Both the position numbers and the translations under genes were made by a program. From NCBI RefSeq assembly GCF_002086285.1, contig NZ_MVHU01000024.1, positions 1 through 64,000 of the forward strand: a stretch of 64,000 nucleotides of DNA, in the 5' to 3' direction. Positions 37,439 to 47,022 of the stretch are shown here, one piece after another. The stretch is from Mycolicibacter kumamotonensis (GTDB taxonomy: Bacteria > Actinomycetota > Actinomycetes > Mycobacteriales > Mycobacteriaceae). Numbering within the stretch: position 1 is the stretch's first letter; every line of letters starts with the position of its first letter. The notes beneath the pieces are model-generated. The model worked only from the letters and a program-made list of their open reading frames with translations, was not told the origin of the DNA and did no database searches.

Positions 37439-38953
37439 GTGACACCGAACCGGGGGATCGATGCCGAGTTTCTGGCCCTGCCCCGCCACGAGTTGGCCGA
37501 CGCCGCCCTGACAGCGGCCCGGGCGGCCGGCGCGCAGCACGCCGACCTGCGCGTTCACCGGATCGCCACCGAGATCGTCCGGCTGCGCGACGGCGACTTG
37601 GAGACCTCCGTCATCAACCGGGAGCTCGGCTTCGCGGTCCGGGTGATCGTCGACGGCACCTGGGGCTTCGCATCGCACGCCGAGCTGGCGCCGGGCGTGG
37701 CCGCTGACACCGCCCGGCGGGCCGTGCAGGTCGCCAAGACGTTGGCCGCCCTCAACACCGAACGCGTCGAGTTGGCCGCCGAGCCGGTCTACCGCGACGC
37801 CACCTGGGTGTCGGACTATCGAATCGACCCGTTCGAGGTGCCCACCGGCGACAAGATCGACGTGCTGGAGGACTACTCGGGCCGGTTGCTCGCGGCCGAC
37901 GGGGTGCACCACGTGACGGCGGCGTTGACCGCGGTCAAGGAACAGAGCTTCTACGCCGACACGTTCGGGTCGTCGATCACCCAGCAGCGGGTGCGGCTGA
38001 TGCCGGTCTGTGAGGCGGTGACCGTCGGGCCGGAGGGCTTCGACTCCATGCGTACCCTGGCGCCGCCGACCGCGCGAGGATGGGAGGCGGTGGCCGGCGA
38101 CGAGGTGTGGAATTGGAGCGACGAGCTGGCGCAGCTGCCGGTGCTGCTGGCCGAGAAGATGAAGGCCCCCGGCGTTCGGCCCGGGCCGACCGACCTGGTG
38201 ATCGACCCGACCAACCTGTGGCTGACCATCCACGAATCCATCGGGCACGCAACCGAATACGACCGGGCTATCGGCTACGAGGCGGCTTATGCCGGCACCT
38301 CGTTCGCCACCCCGGACAAGCTCGGCACGTTGCGTTACGGCTCCCCGGTGATGACCGTGACCGCCGACCGGACGGTGCCTTACGGGCTGGCCAGCATCGG
38401 CTACGACGACGAGGGTGTGGCCGCCCAGAGCTGGGATCTGGTGCGCGACGGCATGTTCGTCGGCTACCAGCTGGACCGGGTGTTCGCGCCGCGGTTAGGC
38501 AGGGCCCGCTCCAACGGGTGCTCGTATGCCGATTCGCCGCACCACGTTCCGATCCAGCGGATGGCCAACGTGTCGTTGCAGCCGGGACCCGACGACCTGT
38601 CCACCGCAGACCTGATCGCCCGGGTGGACGACGGTATCTACATCGTCGGGGATCGATCGTGGTCGATCGATATGCAGCGCTACAACTTTCAGTTCACCGG
38701 GCAGCGGTTCTTCCGCATTCGTGACGGCCGGCTCGACGGTCAACTGCGCGACGTCGCCTATCAGGCGACCACCACCGACTTCTGGAACGCGATGGAGGCC
38801 GTCGGCGGCGCCTCGACGTGGCGGCTGGGCGGGGCGTTCAACTGCGGGAAGGCCCAGCCCGGTCAGGTGGCCGCGGTCAGCCACGGCTGTCCGTCGGCGT
38901 TGTTCCGGGGCATCAACGTGCTCAACACGCGCGCCGAGGGAGGCCGGGAATGA
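37439..38953 (+). CDS. tldD: TldD-family metalloprotease subunit (Rv2315c-like)
   Basis: This 504-aa PmbA/TldD family protein has the zinc-binding HExxxH motif in IHESIGHATEYDR (residues ~262-267). The family N-terminal region includes QHADLRVHRIATEIVRLRDGDLE and ELGFAVRVIVDGTWGFASH. The C-terminal beta-rich region contains MANVSLQPG and GQRFFRIRDG. TldD/TldE heterodimers degrade unfolded peptides (established in E. coli). The GTG start gives 504 aa, close to the 505 I recall for M. tuberculosis. The stop overlaps the next start as ATGA. Confidence 0.94.
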   Translation: MTPNRGIDAEFLALPRHELADAALTAARAAGAQHADLRVHRIATEIVRLRDGDLETSVINRELGFAVRVIVDGTWGFASHAELAPGVAADTARRAVQVAKTLAALNTERVELAAEPVYRDATWVSDYRIDPFEVPTGDKIDVLEDYSGRLLAADGVHHVTAALTAVKEQSFYADTFGSSITQQRVRLMPVCEAVTVGPEGFDSMRTLAPPTARGWEAVAGDEVWNWSDELAQLPVLLAEKMKAPGVRPGPTDLVIDPTNLWLTIHESIGHATEYDRAIGYEAAYAGTSFATPDKLGTLRYGSPVMTVTADRTVPYGLASIGYDDEGVAAQSWDLVRDGMFVGYQLDRVFAPRLGRARSNGCSYADSPHHVPIQRMANVSLQPGPDDLSTADLIARVDDGIYIVGDRSWSIDMQRYNFQFTGQRFFRIRDGRLDGQLRDVAYQATTTDFWNAMEAVGGASTWRLGGAFNCGKAQPGQVAAVSHGCPSALFRGINVLNTRAEGGRE

Positions 38954-40317
38954 TTCCCGCGCAGAAGGTCATCGATACCGCGCTCGCCTCGATCGGGAGC
39001 ACCGACACCGAGACCATCGTGCTGGTCACCGATAAGACCGAGGCGTCGCTGCGCTGGGCGGGCAACTCGATGACCACCAACGGGGTGTCGAGCAGCCGGA
39101 CCACCACCGTGGTCTCGATCGTCCGCGACGACGAGGGCCCCCGGGTCGGATCGCTGTGCTCGGCCGAAGTGGACCCCGCACTGATCCCCGAGCTGGTGGC
39201 GGCCTCGGCGGAGGCGGCCGCCGGTGCACCCGAAGCCCGCGACGCCGCCGATCTGGTGGACGGCAACGGGGTGCCCGACGATTGGGACGCCGATGTGCCG
39301 GGTACCGGCGCGGAGGTCTTCGCCGACCTGGCCGCATCACTGAGCCGCGGCTTTCGCGGGGCCGACCAGCTCTACGGCTTCGCTCGCCATGAGGTGGCGA
39401 CGACGTTTTTGGCGTCCTCCACCGGCCTGCGTCGGCGCTTCACCCAGCCCACCGGGACGGTGGAGATCAACGCCAAACGCAACGGAGCCAGTGCCTGGGC
39501 CGGAGTCAGCACACCGTACTTCGTTGATGTGCCGGTTGATTCACTGTTGGAGCAGCTGTCGACGAGGCTGGGGTGGGCGGCCCGCACCGTCGAGCTGCCG
39601 GCCGGGCGCTATGAGACGTTGATGCCGCCGTCCACGGTGGCCGACATGATGATCTACCTGGGCTGGACGATGAGCGGCCGTGGCGCCCAGGAGGGCCGCA
39701 CCGCGCTGTCGGCGCCCGGTGGCGGCACCCGGGTGGGGGAGCGGCTCACCGATCTGCCGTTGACCCTGTACTCCGACCCGCACGCGTTCGGTCTCGAGTG
39801 CGCGCCGTTCGTGGCGACCGGCACGTCCTCGGAGACGGTGTCGGTGTTCGACAACGGTCTGGATATCGGCTGCGTGGACTGGATCCGCGGCGGGGTGATC
39901 AATGCGCTGGCCTACCCGCGAGCTGCCGCCGCGGAGTTCGGTGTCCAGGCCACCCTGCCCGCCGACAACCTGTTGATGACGGGCGGTTCGGCCAGCATGG
40001 ACGAGATGATCGCCTCGACCGAGCGCGGGCTGCTGCTGACCACACTGTGGTACATCCGCGAGGTCGACCCGACCACGCTGCTGCTGACCGGGCTGACCCG
40101 TGACGGCGTCTACCTGGTTGAGGACGGCGCGGTGACCGCGGCGGTGAACAACTTCCGGTTCAACGAGAGCCCGCTCGACCTGCTGCGCCGGGCCACCCAG
40201 GCCGGGATCGCCGAGCCGACGCTGCCGCGGGAATGGGGCGACTGGGCGACCCGCGCGGTGATGCCCTCGCTACGGATTCCGGATTTCCACATGTCGTCGG
40301 TGAGTCAGGCGCAGTGA
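38950..40317 (+). CDS. tldE: TldE/PmbA-family protein, partner of TldD (Rv2314c-like)
   Basis: This 455-aa PmbA/TldE subunit lacks the HExxxH motif, as expected. Family features are KTEASLRWAGNSMTTNGVSSSRTT (N-domain) and MPPSTVADMMIYLGWTMSGRGAQEGRTAL. The C-terminal core includes ALAYPRAAAAEFGVQATLPADNLLMTGG and LLTTLWYIREVDPTTLLLTGLTRDGVYLVEDG. It overlaps tldD by four bases (ATGA), ensuring equal synthesis of the two subunits. The unrelated gene downstream is convergent, 10 bases away. Confidence 0.93.
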   Translation: MIPAQKVIDTALASIGSTDTETIVLVTDKTEASLRWAGNSMTTNGVSSSRTTTVVSIVRDDEGPRVGSLCSAEVDPALIPELVAASAEAAAGAPEARDAADLVDGNGVPDDWDADVPGTGAEVFADLAASLSRGFRGADQLYGFARHEVATTFLASSTGLRRRFTQPTGTVEINAKRNGASAWAGVSTPYFVDVPVDSLLEQLSTRLGWAARTVELPAGRYETLMPPSTVADMMIYLGWTMSGRGAQEGRTALSAPGGGTRVGERLTDLPLTLYSDPHAFGLECAPFVATGTSSETVSVFDNGLDIGCVDWIRGGVINALAYPRAAAAEFGVQATLPADNLLMTGGSASMDEMIASTERGLLLTTLWYIREVDPTTLLLTGLTRDGVYLVEDGAVTAAVNNFRFNESPLDLLRRATQAGIAEPTLPREWGDWATRAVMPSLRIPDFHMSSVSQAQ

Positions 40318-40327
40318 CGGTGCGGGC

Positions 40328-40798
40328 TCAGACCAGCTCGGTGGCGTCGAACACCCAGGACATGTCGTCGGCGGCGAAGTTCTCGAAGTAGTTCGGCGGG
40401 GCGAACGCCAGCATGCTGGAGAAGTCCCAATAGTCTTTCCACAAGGTGATTTTCCCCTCGACTACCCGATGCACGGTGGCGAACCGCAGGGTGCCCTGTT
40501 CGCCGGTCGGGAATACCCATGTCTCGGAGTGCTCATACATGACATCCGGGCCGTTCGACACCAATTGGCCGCCGTGGTGGCGGTATTCGGCCAGCCGGTC
40601 GAACAACAACCGGAGCCGTTTGACGATGTTCTCGGGGCCGCGGGCGGCCGCCGCCGGCATCGGCATGTCGACGTAGAGGCAGTCCGCGGCCAGATGGGTC
40701 TTGAGTGCGTCCCAATCATGCCGCGCCAGTGCCTGCCACATGCCCAGCACGACGGCATCCGATGTGGCGGTTGAACCCGACGCGGAGGTGTCCAGCAT
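40328..40798 (-). CDS. Limonene-1,2-epoxide-hydrolase-like protein (NTF2 fold)
   Basis: This ~156-aa protein has an NTF2/SnoaL-like fold with LEH-family features: MWQALARHDWDALKTHLAADCLYVDMPM, RGPENIVKRL, YEHSETWVFPTGEQGTLRFATVHRVVEGKITLWKDYWDF. The Asp in LYVDMP, the Arg in ARGPENI and the Asp in WKDYWD could be the LEH Asp-Arg-Asp set, so epoxide hydration is possible; the substrate is unknown. The start is uncertain: ATG 40798, or a TTG at 40834 whose TTGA overlaps the stop of the upstream fragment (40831-40834). Confidence 0.78.
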   Translation of the reverse strand: MLDTSASGSTATSDAVVLGMWQALARHDWDALKTHLAADCLYVDMPMPAAAARGPENIVKRLRLLFDRLAEYRHHGGQLVSNGPDVMYEHSETWVFPTGEQGTLRFATVHRVVEGKITLWKDYWDFSSMLAFAPPNYFENFAADDMSWVFDATELV

Positions 40799-40830
40799 GC
40801 TGGTCACTGAACCGGGTGCAAAAGCCGATG

Positions 40831-41046
40831 TCAATGCTGAGGTGTCGATCGACTGAGTTCGTCGAATCTGGCGAGCGCGGCGTCGAGGTCGTCTTCATCG
40901 AACATCTCGCAGCGGCTGAACATGTCGCCGTCGATCGTGACGGCGTCAAGTACGCGCCACTCCACCTCTAAGCCGTCTCGCGATGTCCCCTTGGCGACGT
41001 GGGTGACGACTGCCCCGAGGTGGGTCAACCGATGAACCTCCTCCAC
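40831..41046 (-). pseudogene. 5'-truncated SnoaL/NTF2-like domain remnant
   Basis: The 71 codons read as the C-terminal end of a SnoaL-like domain found in larger mycobacterial regulators and cyclases: VVTHVAKGTSRDGLEVEWRVLDAVTIDGDMFSRCEMFDEDDLDAALARFDEL. The first half of the fold is missing, and only 26 bases separate the fragment from the htpG start, so the 5' part was probably deleted. A GTG at 41046 could still start a short peptide. Its TGA overlaps a possible TTG of the downstream LEH-like gene. Confidence 0.6.
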
Positions 41047-41058
41047 GTAGATGACCGG

Positions 41059-41064
41059 TAAAAT
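41059..41064 (+). promoter_or_regulatory. Probable -10 of htpG (leaderless start)
   Basis: TAAAAT ends 8 bases before the htpG ATG and no Shine-Dalgarno sequence is present, so transcription probably starts at or next to the ATG. No HrcA/CIRCE or HspR-type inverted repeat was seen in the short gap. Confidence 0.45.
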
Positions 41065-41072
41065 TCGCCGCT

Positions 41073-43013
41073 ATGAGCGAACGTGTGGAGCAGCTGGAGT
41101 TTCAAGCTGAGGCCCGTCAGCTGCTGGACTTGATGATCCACTCGGTCTACTCCAACAAGGACGCGTTCCTGCGGGAACTCATCTCCAACGCTTCGGACGC
41201 GCTGGACAAGCTGCGGCTCGAAGCCTTCCGCAACAAGGACCTCGACGTCGACACCTCCGACCTGCATATCGAGATCGAGGCGGACAAGACCGAGCGAACC
41301 CTGACCATCCGCGACAACGGCATCGGCATGTCGCGCGACGAGGTGGTGGACCTGATCGGCACGCTGGCCCGCTCCGGCACCGCCGAGCTGCGCCGGCAAC
41401 TGCGCGAGGCGCAGAACGCCAAAAACGAAGCGGCCTCCGAGGAGCTGATCGGCCAGTTCGGTGTCGGCTTCTACTCGGTGTTCATGGTCGCTGATCGCGT
41501 CGAGCTGCTCACCCACAAGGCCGGGGAGAGCGAGGCGATCCGGTGGGAGTCCACCGGTGACGGCACCTACACCGTCGAGGCCGTCGACGACGCGCCACAG
41601 GGCACGTCGATCACGTTGCACCTCAAGCCCGCCGACCCCGACAACGAGCTGCACGACTACGCCGACGAGTGGGTGATCCGCGACCTGGTCAAGAAGTACT
41701 CGGACTTCATCTCCTGGCCGATCCGGATGGAGGTGCAGCGCACCGTGCCCGCCGAGGAGGAAGGCGGACAGGAGAGCGTCACCACCGAGGTCGTCACGCT
41801 GAACTCGATGAAGGCGTTGTGGGCGCGTCCCAAAGACGAAGTGTTGCAAGAGGAATATCACGAGTTTTACAAGCACATCGCGCACGCCTGGGACGAGCCG
41901 CTCGAGGTTATCGCGATGAAGGCCGAGGGGACCTTCGAATACCAGGCGCTGCTGTTCATTCCCTCGCACGCACCGTTCGACCTGTTCCACCGTGACGCCC
42001 GCGTCGGGGTGCAGCTCTACGTCAAACGGGTGTTCATCATGGGCGACTGCGACCAGCTGATGCCCGAATACCTGCGGTTCATCAAGGGCGTCGTCGACGC
42101 CGCGGACATGTCGCTGAACGTCTCCCGCGAAATCCTGCAGCAGGACCGGCAGATCAACGCCATCCGCCGCCGGCTCACCAAGAAGGTGCTCGCCACCATC
42201 AAGGAGATGCAGTCCGGCCGCCCCGAGGACTACCGCACCTTCTGGACCCAATTCGGGCGGGTGCTCAAGGAGGGCCTGCTCTCCGACCCCGACAATCAGG
42301 AAGCGCTGCTGGGCATCTGCTCGTTCGCCTCCACCCACAGCGAGGAGCAGCCCACCACACTGGCCGAGTACGTCAGCCGGATGAAGGACGGCCAGCAGCA
42401 GATCTACTACGCCACCGGTGAGTCGCGTTCGCAGCTGCTGAAGTCGCCGCACCTGGAGGCGTTCAAGGCCAAGGGATTCGAGGTGCTGCTGCTCACCGAC
42501 CCGGTCGACGAGATCTGGGTGGGCGTGGTCGACCAGTTCGACGGCCACCCGCTGCAGTCGGTCGCCAAGGGCGAGGTGGACCTGGACTCTGAGGAGGAAA
42601 AGGCCGCCCACGAGGCCGAACGCAAGGCCCAGGAGGAGGAGTTCGCCGACCTTGTGGTGTGGCTGACCGAGACCCTCGCCGACCACGTCAAGGAGGTGCG
42701 GTTGTCGACCCGGCTCACCGATTCGCCGGCCTGCCTGATCACCGACGTCTTCGAGATGACCCCGGCGCTGGCGCAGCTCTACCGGGCGTCCGGGCAGGAC
42801 GTGCCGCTGGGAAAGCGGATTCTGGAGCTCAACCCGAGCCATCCGCTGGTGACCGGGCTGCGCACGGCGCACGCCGAGCGGCCCGACGCTGCCGAGGTGG
42901 CCGAGACCGCCGAACTGCTCTACGACGCCGCGCTGTTGGCCGAGGGCGGGGTGCCGGAGGACCCGGCCCGCTTCGCCGAGCTGCTGGTGGCGCGGCTGAC
43001 CCGGACGGTGTGA
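41073..43013 (+). CDS. htpG: Hsp90-family chaperone HtpG
   Basis: This 646-aa protein matches HtpG in length. The N-terminal GHKL ATPase has LRELISNASDALDKLRLEA (Asn/Asp), IRDNGIGMSRDEVVDLIGTLARSGT and IGQFGVGFYSVFMVAD. The middle domain has RRVFIMGDCDQL-like KRVFIMGDCDQLMPEYLRFIKGVVD and SLNVSREILQQDR. The C-terminal dimerisation domain includes SPACLITD and LELNPSHPL. It is an ATP-dependent cytosolic chaperone. An acidic/Lys stretch (SEEEKAAHEAERKAQEEEF) precedes the C-terminal domain, as usual in the family. Confidence 0.97.
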   Translation: MSERVEQLEFQAEARQLLDLMIHSVYSNKDAFLRELISNASDALDKLRLEAFRNKDLDVDTSDLHIEIEADKTERTLTIRDNGIGMSRDEVVDLIGTLARSGTAELRRQLREAQNAKNEAASEELIGQFGVGFYSVFMVADRVELLTHKAGESEAIRWESTGDGTYTVEAVDDAPQGTSITLHLKPADPDNELHDYADEWVIRDLVKKYSDFISWPIRMEVQRTVPAEEEGGQESVTTEVVTLNSMKALWARPKDEVLQEEYHEFYKHIAHAWDEPLEVIAMKAEGTFEYQALLFIPSHAPFDLFHRDARVGVQLYVKRVFIMGDCDQLMPEYLRFIKGVVDAADMSLNVSREILQQDRQINAIRRRLTKKVLATIKEMQSGRPEDYRTFWTQFGRVLKEGLLSDPDNQEALLGICSFASTHSEEQPTTLAEYVSRMKDGQQQIYYATGESRSQLLKSPHLEAFKAKGFEVLLLTDPVDEIWVGVVDQFDGHPLQSVAKGEVDLDSEEEKAAHEAERKAQEEEFADLVVWLTETLADHVKEVRLSTRLTDSPACLITDVFEMTPALAQLYRASGQDVPLGKRILELNPSHPLVTGLRTAHAERPDAAEVAETAELLYDAALLAEGGVPEDPARFAELLVARLTRTV

Positions 43014-43029
43014 GCTCGACCGCCGGCGG

Positions 43030-44034
43030 TCAGGGCACCAGCACCACCTTGCCGATGTTCTCCCGCGCGGCCAGGATGCGGTGGGCCTCGGGCGCATCGG
43101 CGAACGGCACCGCGGCGTGCACGACCGGGATCGCGGTCCCGTTGGCCAGCGCCTCCGACAGCGGGGCGATCCAGGGTTCGAGCGTGCCGCGGTCGTCCCA
43201 CAGCCGCAGCATGTTCAGGCCGATGACGGTCTTGGACTGTTCCATCTGCTTGAGCAGACTGAAGCCGCGCAGCATCGCCAGTGCCTGCGGCGCCGCCCGG
43301 CGCACCGACCGCTTCTCGCCCTGCTGCAGCGAGGAAAGGCCGTAGGCGACCAGCCGGCCGCCCGGGCGCAGCAGCTCGAACGAGCGTCGCAGCGAGGTGC
43401 CGCCGAGCCCGTCGAGCACGATGTCGTAGGGTTCCAGGCCTTCCCACCAGCCGGTGCTGCGGTAGTCGAGGGCGCGGTCGATACCCAGCTCCTCGAGCCG
43501 GCCGTGCTTGCCCGGTGAGGCGGTGCCGTGCACGACGGCTCCGGTCGCCTTGGCCAGCTGGATCGCCGCGATGCCGACGCCACCGGCGGCGGCGTGCACC
43601 AGCACCCGCTCACCGGTCTGCAGCGACCCGTAGCCGTGCAGCGCGGCCCAGGCCGTGGCGTAGTTCACCGGTATCGCGGCGCCCTGCTCGAAGCTCATCG
43701 ACGGCGGCAGCGCAACGGTGTCGGAGGCCTCGGCGTTGACGATCTCGGCGTACCCGCCGAAGCGGGTGCCGGCCAGCACCCGCTCGCCGATGCAGGCCGG
43801 ATCGACACCCTCACCGACGGCCTCGATGGTGCCGGCCACCTCGTAGCCGACCACGGCGGGCAGCTTCGGGGCATCGGGATACAGCCCGACCCGGGCGAGG
43901 TGGTCGGCGAAGTTCACCCCCGCCGCACGCACCGCGATCCGAACCTGGCCGCCGGCCGGCGGCGGGGGATCGGGGCGGTTCTGCACCTGCAACACCGATG
44001 GGGGGCCGTGTTTGGTGATGACGACGACGCGCAT
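43030..44034 (-). CDS. Zinc-type medium-chain dehydrogenase / quinone oxidoreductase (QOR-like)
   Basis: This 334-aa MDR-family NADPH-dependent oxidoreductase begins [21 protein letters not shown]. It has [35 protein letters not shown] and the Rossmann motif [21 protein letters not shown]. Catalytic zinc ligands of alcohol dehydrogenases are not evident, so it belongs to the zinc-independent quinone oxidoreductase/VAT-1-like group. The ATG at 44034 matches the conserved N-terminus; an upstream ATG would add 12 residues. It is convergent with htpG (16 bases) and divergent from the AhpD-like gene. Confidence 0.9.
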   Translation of the reverse strand: MRVVVITKHGPPSVLQVQNRPDPPPPAGGQVRIAVRAAGVNFADHLARVGLYPDAPKLPAVVGYEVAGTIEAVGEGVDPACIGERVLAGTRFGGYAEIVNAEASDTVALPPSMSFEQGAAIPVNYATAWAALHGYGSLQTGERVLVHAAAGGVGIAAIQLAKATGAVVHGTASPGKHGRLEELGIDRALDYRSTGWWEGLEPYDIVLDGLGGTSLRRSFELLRPGGRLVAYGLSSLQQGEKRSVRRAAPQALAMLRGFSLLKQMEQSKTVIGLNMLRLWDDRGTLEPWIAPLSEALANGTAIPVVHAAVPFADAPEAHRILAARENIGKVVLVP

Positions 44035-44073
44035 GGGTTTCAGCCTATTGCTGTTCAGTCCATAATCCATGAG

Positions 44074-44892
44074 ATGGACGTTCTGGATGAGCTGAACCGA
44101 TTGGTGGCGCTGCCGGGTGGCCGGCTCGGTGCCCTGGTACGCGAGGTGTGCGGCCGGACGCTGGGGCTGCCGCCGCTGCCGGCCGAGGTGAGCGCCGATG
44201 CCTCGGCGGCCGATCCGGTGGTGGCCGAGTTCGCCGAGCAGTTCAGCGTCGACGTCTCGATGATCAGCGACACCCAGCGTGGCCGGTTACGGGATACCTT
44301 GGGGGACAGCATGTTTGATGCGGTCGTCCAGATGTATGTCGCCGACTTCGTGCCACGGGTGCGGGCCGGTCTGGATGCGCTCGGTGTCGCGGTGCCGTGG
44401 CCGGACCCGATCGCCTGGGACCACTCGGGCCAGCCGGGCGATGCGCTGTTCAACGGGTTCATGCCCGCCGTCGCCCGGCTGCGATCCCTGGATTCGGTGA
44501 CCTCCGAGGTGGTGCGGTTGCGTGGTGCGGCCCAGCACAACTGCCGGCTGTGCAAGTCGCTGCGCGAGACGACTGCGCTGGACGCCGGGGGCTCGGAGTC
44601 GCTGTATGACGACATCGAGCGGTTCGAAGGTTCCGGGCTGCTCAGCGAGCCGCAGAAGGCGGCGCTGCGCTACGTCGACGCCCTGATCTGGACGCCGGCG
44701 CACATCGACCCCGACATCGCCGCCGGGGTGCGGCGGCACTTCAGCGACGAGCAAGCCGTGGAGCTCACGTTGGACGTGATGCGCAACGCCGGCAACAAGA
44801 TCGCGGTGTCCCTGGCCGCCGACGCACCGCGGGTGACCGACGGCACCGAGCGCTACCTGCTCGATGCCGACGGCCAGACGGTGTACGGCTGA
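44074..44892 (+). CDS. Carboxymuconolactone-decarboxylase/AhpD-like protein
   Basis: This 272-aa all-helical protein has the AhpD-type CxxC motif in [12 protein letters not shown] (residues ~150-157). The context [16 protein letters not shown] precedes it and [22 protein letters not shown] follows, as in CMD-like proteins. The CxxC could support a peroxidase or disulphide reductase role; the partner is unknown. The N-terminal 120 residues ([15 protein letters not shown]) are helical and not recognised. Convergent, 2 bases from the following hydrolase. Confidence 0.78.
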   Translation: MDVLDELNRLVALPGGRLGALVREVCGRTLGLPPLPAEVSADASAADPVVAEFAEQFSVDVSMISDTQRGRLRDTLGDSMFDAVVQMYVADFVPRVRAGLDALGVAVPWPDPIAWDHSGQPGDALFNGFMPAVARLRSLDSVTSEVVRLRGAAQHNCRLCKSLRETTALDAGGSESLYDDIERFEGSGLLSEPQKAALRYVDALIWTPAHIDPDIAAGVRRHFSDEQAVELTLDVMRNAGNKIAVSLAADAPRVTDGTERYLLDADGQTVYG

Positions 44893-44894
44893 GC

Positions 44895-45758
44895 TCAGGC
44901 GGAGCGGCGGGCCAGAAAGTCCAGGATGGCGTCGGCGAAGATGTCGTTGCGGTCTCCGGCGACCATGTGACCGGCCCCGGCGACGTCGACGAACTCCACC
45001 TGCGGGAACCGGGTCAGGAAATCCTCGGCGTTCTGCGCACCGACCAGGTCGCTGAGCTGACCGCGGACCAGCAGCATCGGCACACCGCCGTCGAGGATGA
45101 TCTGCACCGCGGCGTTGAGCCGTTCGACGTCGTGGATCTCCATCGGTCCCTGGTGCTCGGGGCCGCTGAGGAACTGCGGGTCCCAGTGCCAGTACCAGCG
45201 ATCGCCCCGCCGGCGCAGGTTGGTGGTGAGCCCGTCCAAGTCGGTGGGGCGGGGCCGGTGCGGGTTGTAGGCGGCGATCGCGTCGGCGACTTCGTCGAGG
45301 GAGTCGAAGCCGGACTCCATGTTCTCGGCCATGAACGCCTGTACGCGTTCGGCTCCGGAGGCGTCCATGTTGGGCACGATGTCGACCAGCACGATCGCGC
45401 TGGCGGCCCCGGGTTCCAGTTCGCCGCCGAGCAGCATCGCGACGCACCCGCCCAGCGAGGCGCCGACCAACACCGGGTCGGGCGGCAGGGTGCGCAGCAC
45501 CTCTTGGACGTCGGCGGCGAAACTCACCAATCGGTAGTCGCCCTCACTGGCCCAATCCGATTCGCCGTGCCCGCGCAGGTCCACGGTGACGGCCTGCCAG
45601 CCGCGTTCGGCCACCGCCGCGGCGGCCCGGCCCCAGGAGCGACGGGTTTGGCCGCCGCCGTGCAGGAACACCACTGGGCGTGCGTCGGGATCACCGTGGC
45701 GGTCGGCGATGATGCGCACATCGCCGGGCGCATGGGTGATGAACGTTTCCGCGGTCAT
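44895..45758 (-). CDS. Alpha/beta-hydrolase
   Basis: This 287-aa alpha/beta-hydrolase has the oxyanion motif VVFLHGGGQTRRSWG, VTVDLRGHGESDW and the nucleophile elbow VGASLGG. The acid is probably in MLLVRGQLSDLVG and the catalytic His in VAGAGHMVAGDRND. The pattern resembles epoxide hydrolase/haloperoxidase-like esterases, but the substrate is not predictable. The ATG at 45758 gives the usual length. It is divergent from the MddA-like gene. Confidence 0.9.
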   Translation of the reverse strand: MTAETFITHAPGDVRIIADRHGDPDARPVVFLHGGGQTRRSWGRAAAAVAERGWQAVTVDLRGHGESDWASEGDYRLVSFAADVQEVLRTLPPDPVLVGASLGGCVAMLLGGELEPGAASAIVLVDIVPNMDASGAERVQAFMAENMESGFDSLDEVADAIAAYNPHRPRPTDLDGLTTNLRRRGDRWYWHWDPQFLSGPEHQGPMEIHDVERLNAAVQIILDGGVPMLLVRGQLSDLVGAQNAEDFLTRFPQVEFVDVAGAGHMVAGDRNDIFADAILDFLARRSA

Positions 45759-45872
45759 CCTCGGATCGTAAGCCGATGGGGTTCAGCGGCGATTAGTCGC
45801 CCGGGCAAAAACCCTATTGACCTGCGCCTTGTCGGGGTTACGATGGTGTATTCGTCATGTCGGGAGGGCGCT

Positions 45873-46616
45873 ATGGCCCGCTTTCTCGCCCTCGCTTACG
45901 GGGTGCTGAATTATCTGGTGTTCCTCGTCGTCTTCCTCTATGCGGTCGGCTTCGTCGGTGATCTCGTGGTGCCGCGCAGTGTCGACCGCGGCCCGCACGC
46001 GTCCACCGGTGCAGCGCTGGTGGTCGACGTGCTGCTGCTGGGTTTGTTCGCGGTGCAGCACAGCGTGATGGCGCGACCGGCGTTCAAACGATGGCTGACG
46101 CGAGCGGTACCCGTCGACCTCGAACGCAGCACCTATGTTCTGGCATCGAATATTGTTCTGGCCCTGCTGTTTTGGCAGTGGCGACCGATCCCGACGATCA
46201 TTTGGGAGGTGACGGCGCCTGCCGGGCGGGCGGCGTTGTGGGCGTTGTTCTGGATCGGCTGGGTGATCGCGCTGGCGGCGACGTTCATGGTCAGCCACGT
46301 CGAGCTGTTCGGGCTGCGCCAGGTGTACTCGACCTGGCGGGCACAGCCCTTCACCCCGGTCGGGTTTCGCGCCAAGTTGCTCTACCGGCTGGTGCGGCAC
46401 CCGCTGATGCTGGGTTTCGTGATCGCGTTCTGGGCCGCGCCCACCATGACCGCCGGGCACCTGCTGTTCGCGGTCGCCACCACCGGCTACATCCTGATCG
46501 CGGTGCAGCTCGAGGAGCGGGATCTGGTCGGGGTCCTCGGCGAGGACTACCAGCAATACCGCCGCCGGGTCCCGATGCTCTTCCCCCTGCGCCGGCCCGG
46601 CGCCGAGCCGCGGTAG
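45873..46616 (+). CDS. Membrane methyltransferase, MddA/isoprenylcysteine-methyltransferase-like
   Basis: This 247-aa protein has about six to seven membrane helices (LAYGVLNYLVFLVVFLYAVGFV, VVDVLLLGLFAVQHSVMARP). The C-terminal signature LLYRLVRHPLMLGFVIAFWAAPTMT and VQLEERDLVGVLGEDYQQYRRRVPMLFP is shared by ICMT/NnrU/MddA proteins, where it binds S-adenosylmethionine. MddA from M. tuberculosis makes dimethylsulfide from methanethiol (established); the same activity is plausible here. A strong RBS GGGAGG is at 45862-45867. Convergent with doxX, one base apart. Confidence 0.85.
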   Translation: MARFLALAYGVLNYLVFLVVFLYAVGFVGDLVVPRSVDRGPHASTGAALVVDVLLLGLFAVQHSVMARPAFKRWLTRAVPVDLERSTYVLASNIVLALLFWQWRPIPTIIWEVTAPAGRAALWALFWIGWVIALAATFMVSHVELFGLRQVYSTWRAQPFTPVGFRAKLLYRLVRHPLMLGFVIAFWAAPTMTAGHLLFAVATTGYILIAVQLEERDLVGVLGEDYQQYRRRVPMLFPLRRPGAEPR

Positions 46617-46617
46617 C

Positions 46618-47001
46618 TCAGGCGAAGGGCTGCAGGCCGAACCGGCCCCAGGCGAGGAAGCCGAACACGGTGATGAACGCGATGTCGCCGGCCAGATAGC
46701 GCCACTCGTTGCGGCGAAGCCTGGTGGTGGCGGCACCGGCCATGAACAGCATCAGGCCGCAGGCGGCCAGCGGCACCAGCACCGGTGCGACACCCAGAAT
46801 TGCCGGCAGGACCAGGCCGATCGCGCCGATGAGCTTGATGGTGCCGATGGTTTTGAGATGGCCGTCGGTGAAGTCGTCGACCCAGTGCTGGTTGGCGCCC
46901 AGCGCCCGGTACTTCTCCCGCGGCAGCGCCAGCAGGGCGGTGCCGCCGGCGACGAAGCCGGCGGCGAGGATGCCGGCGATGATCCACAACGTGGTGTTCA
47001 T
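46618..47001 (-). CDS. DoxX-like membrane protein
   Basis: This 127-aa protein has four hydrophobic helices (LWIIAGILAAGFVAGGTALLAL; IGTIKLIGAIGLVLPAILG; VLVPLAACGLMLFMAGAAT; DIAFITVFGFLAWGRFG). HVDDFTDGHLKTIGTIKLIGA-type spacing matches the DoxX-like family (FxxxxxKxxGxxKxxG). RBS GGAG is upstream. It is divergent from the ECF41-type sigma factor gene and shares a symmetric promoter region with it, which suggests it is a direct target of that sigma factor. Confidence 0.85.
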   Translation of the reverse strand: MNTTLWIIAGILAAGFVAGGTALLALPREKYRALGANQHWVDDFTDGHLKTIGTIKLIGAIGLVLPAILGVAPVLVPLAACGLMLFMAGAATTRLRRNEWRYLAGDIAFITVFGFLAWGRFGLQPFA

Positions 47002-47022
47002 GGCGCACTCCTTCGTGTTCGT

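Noticed and set aside
40328..41046. LEH-like gene and SnoaL remnant as one gene with a frameshift
   Set aside because: The two encode ends of different NTF2-like proteins and only share a TTGA overlap; joining them does not produce a normal single fold.
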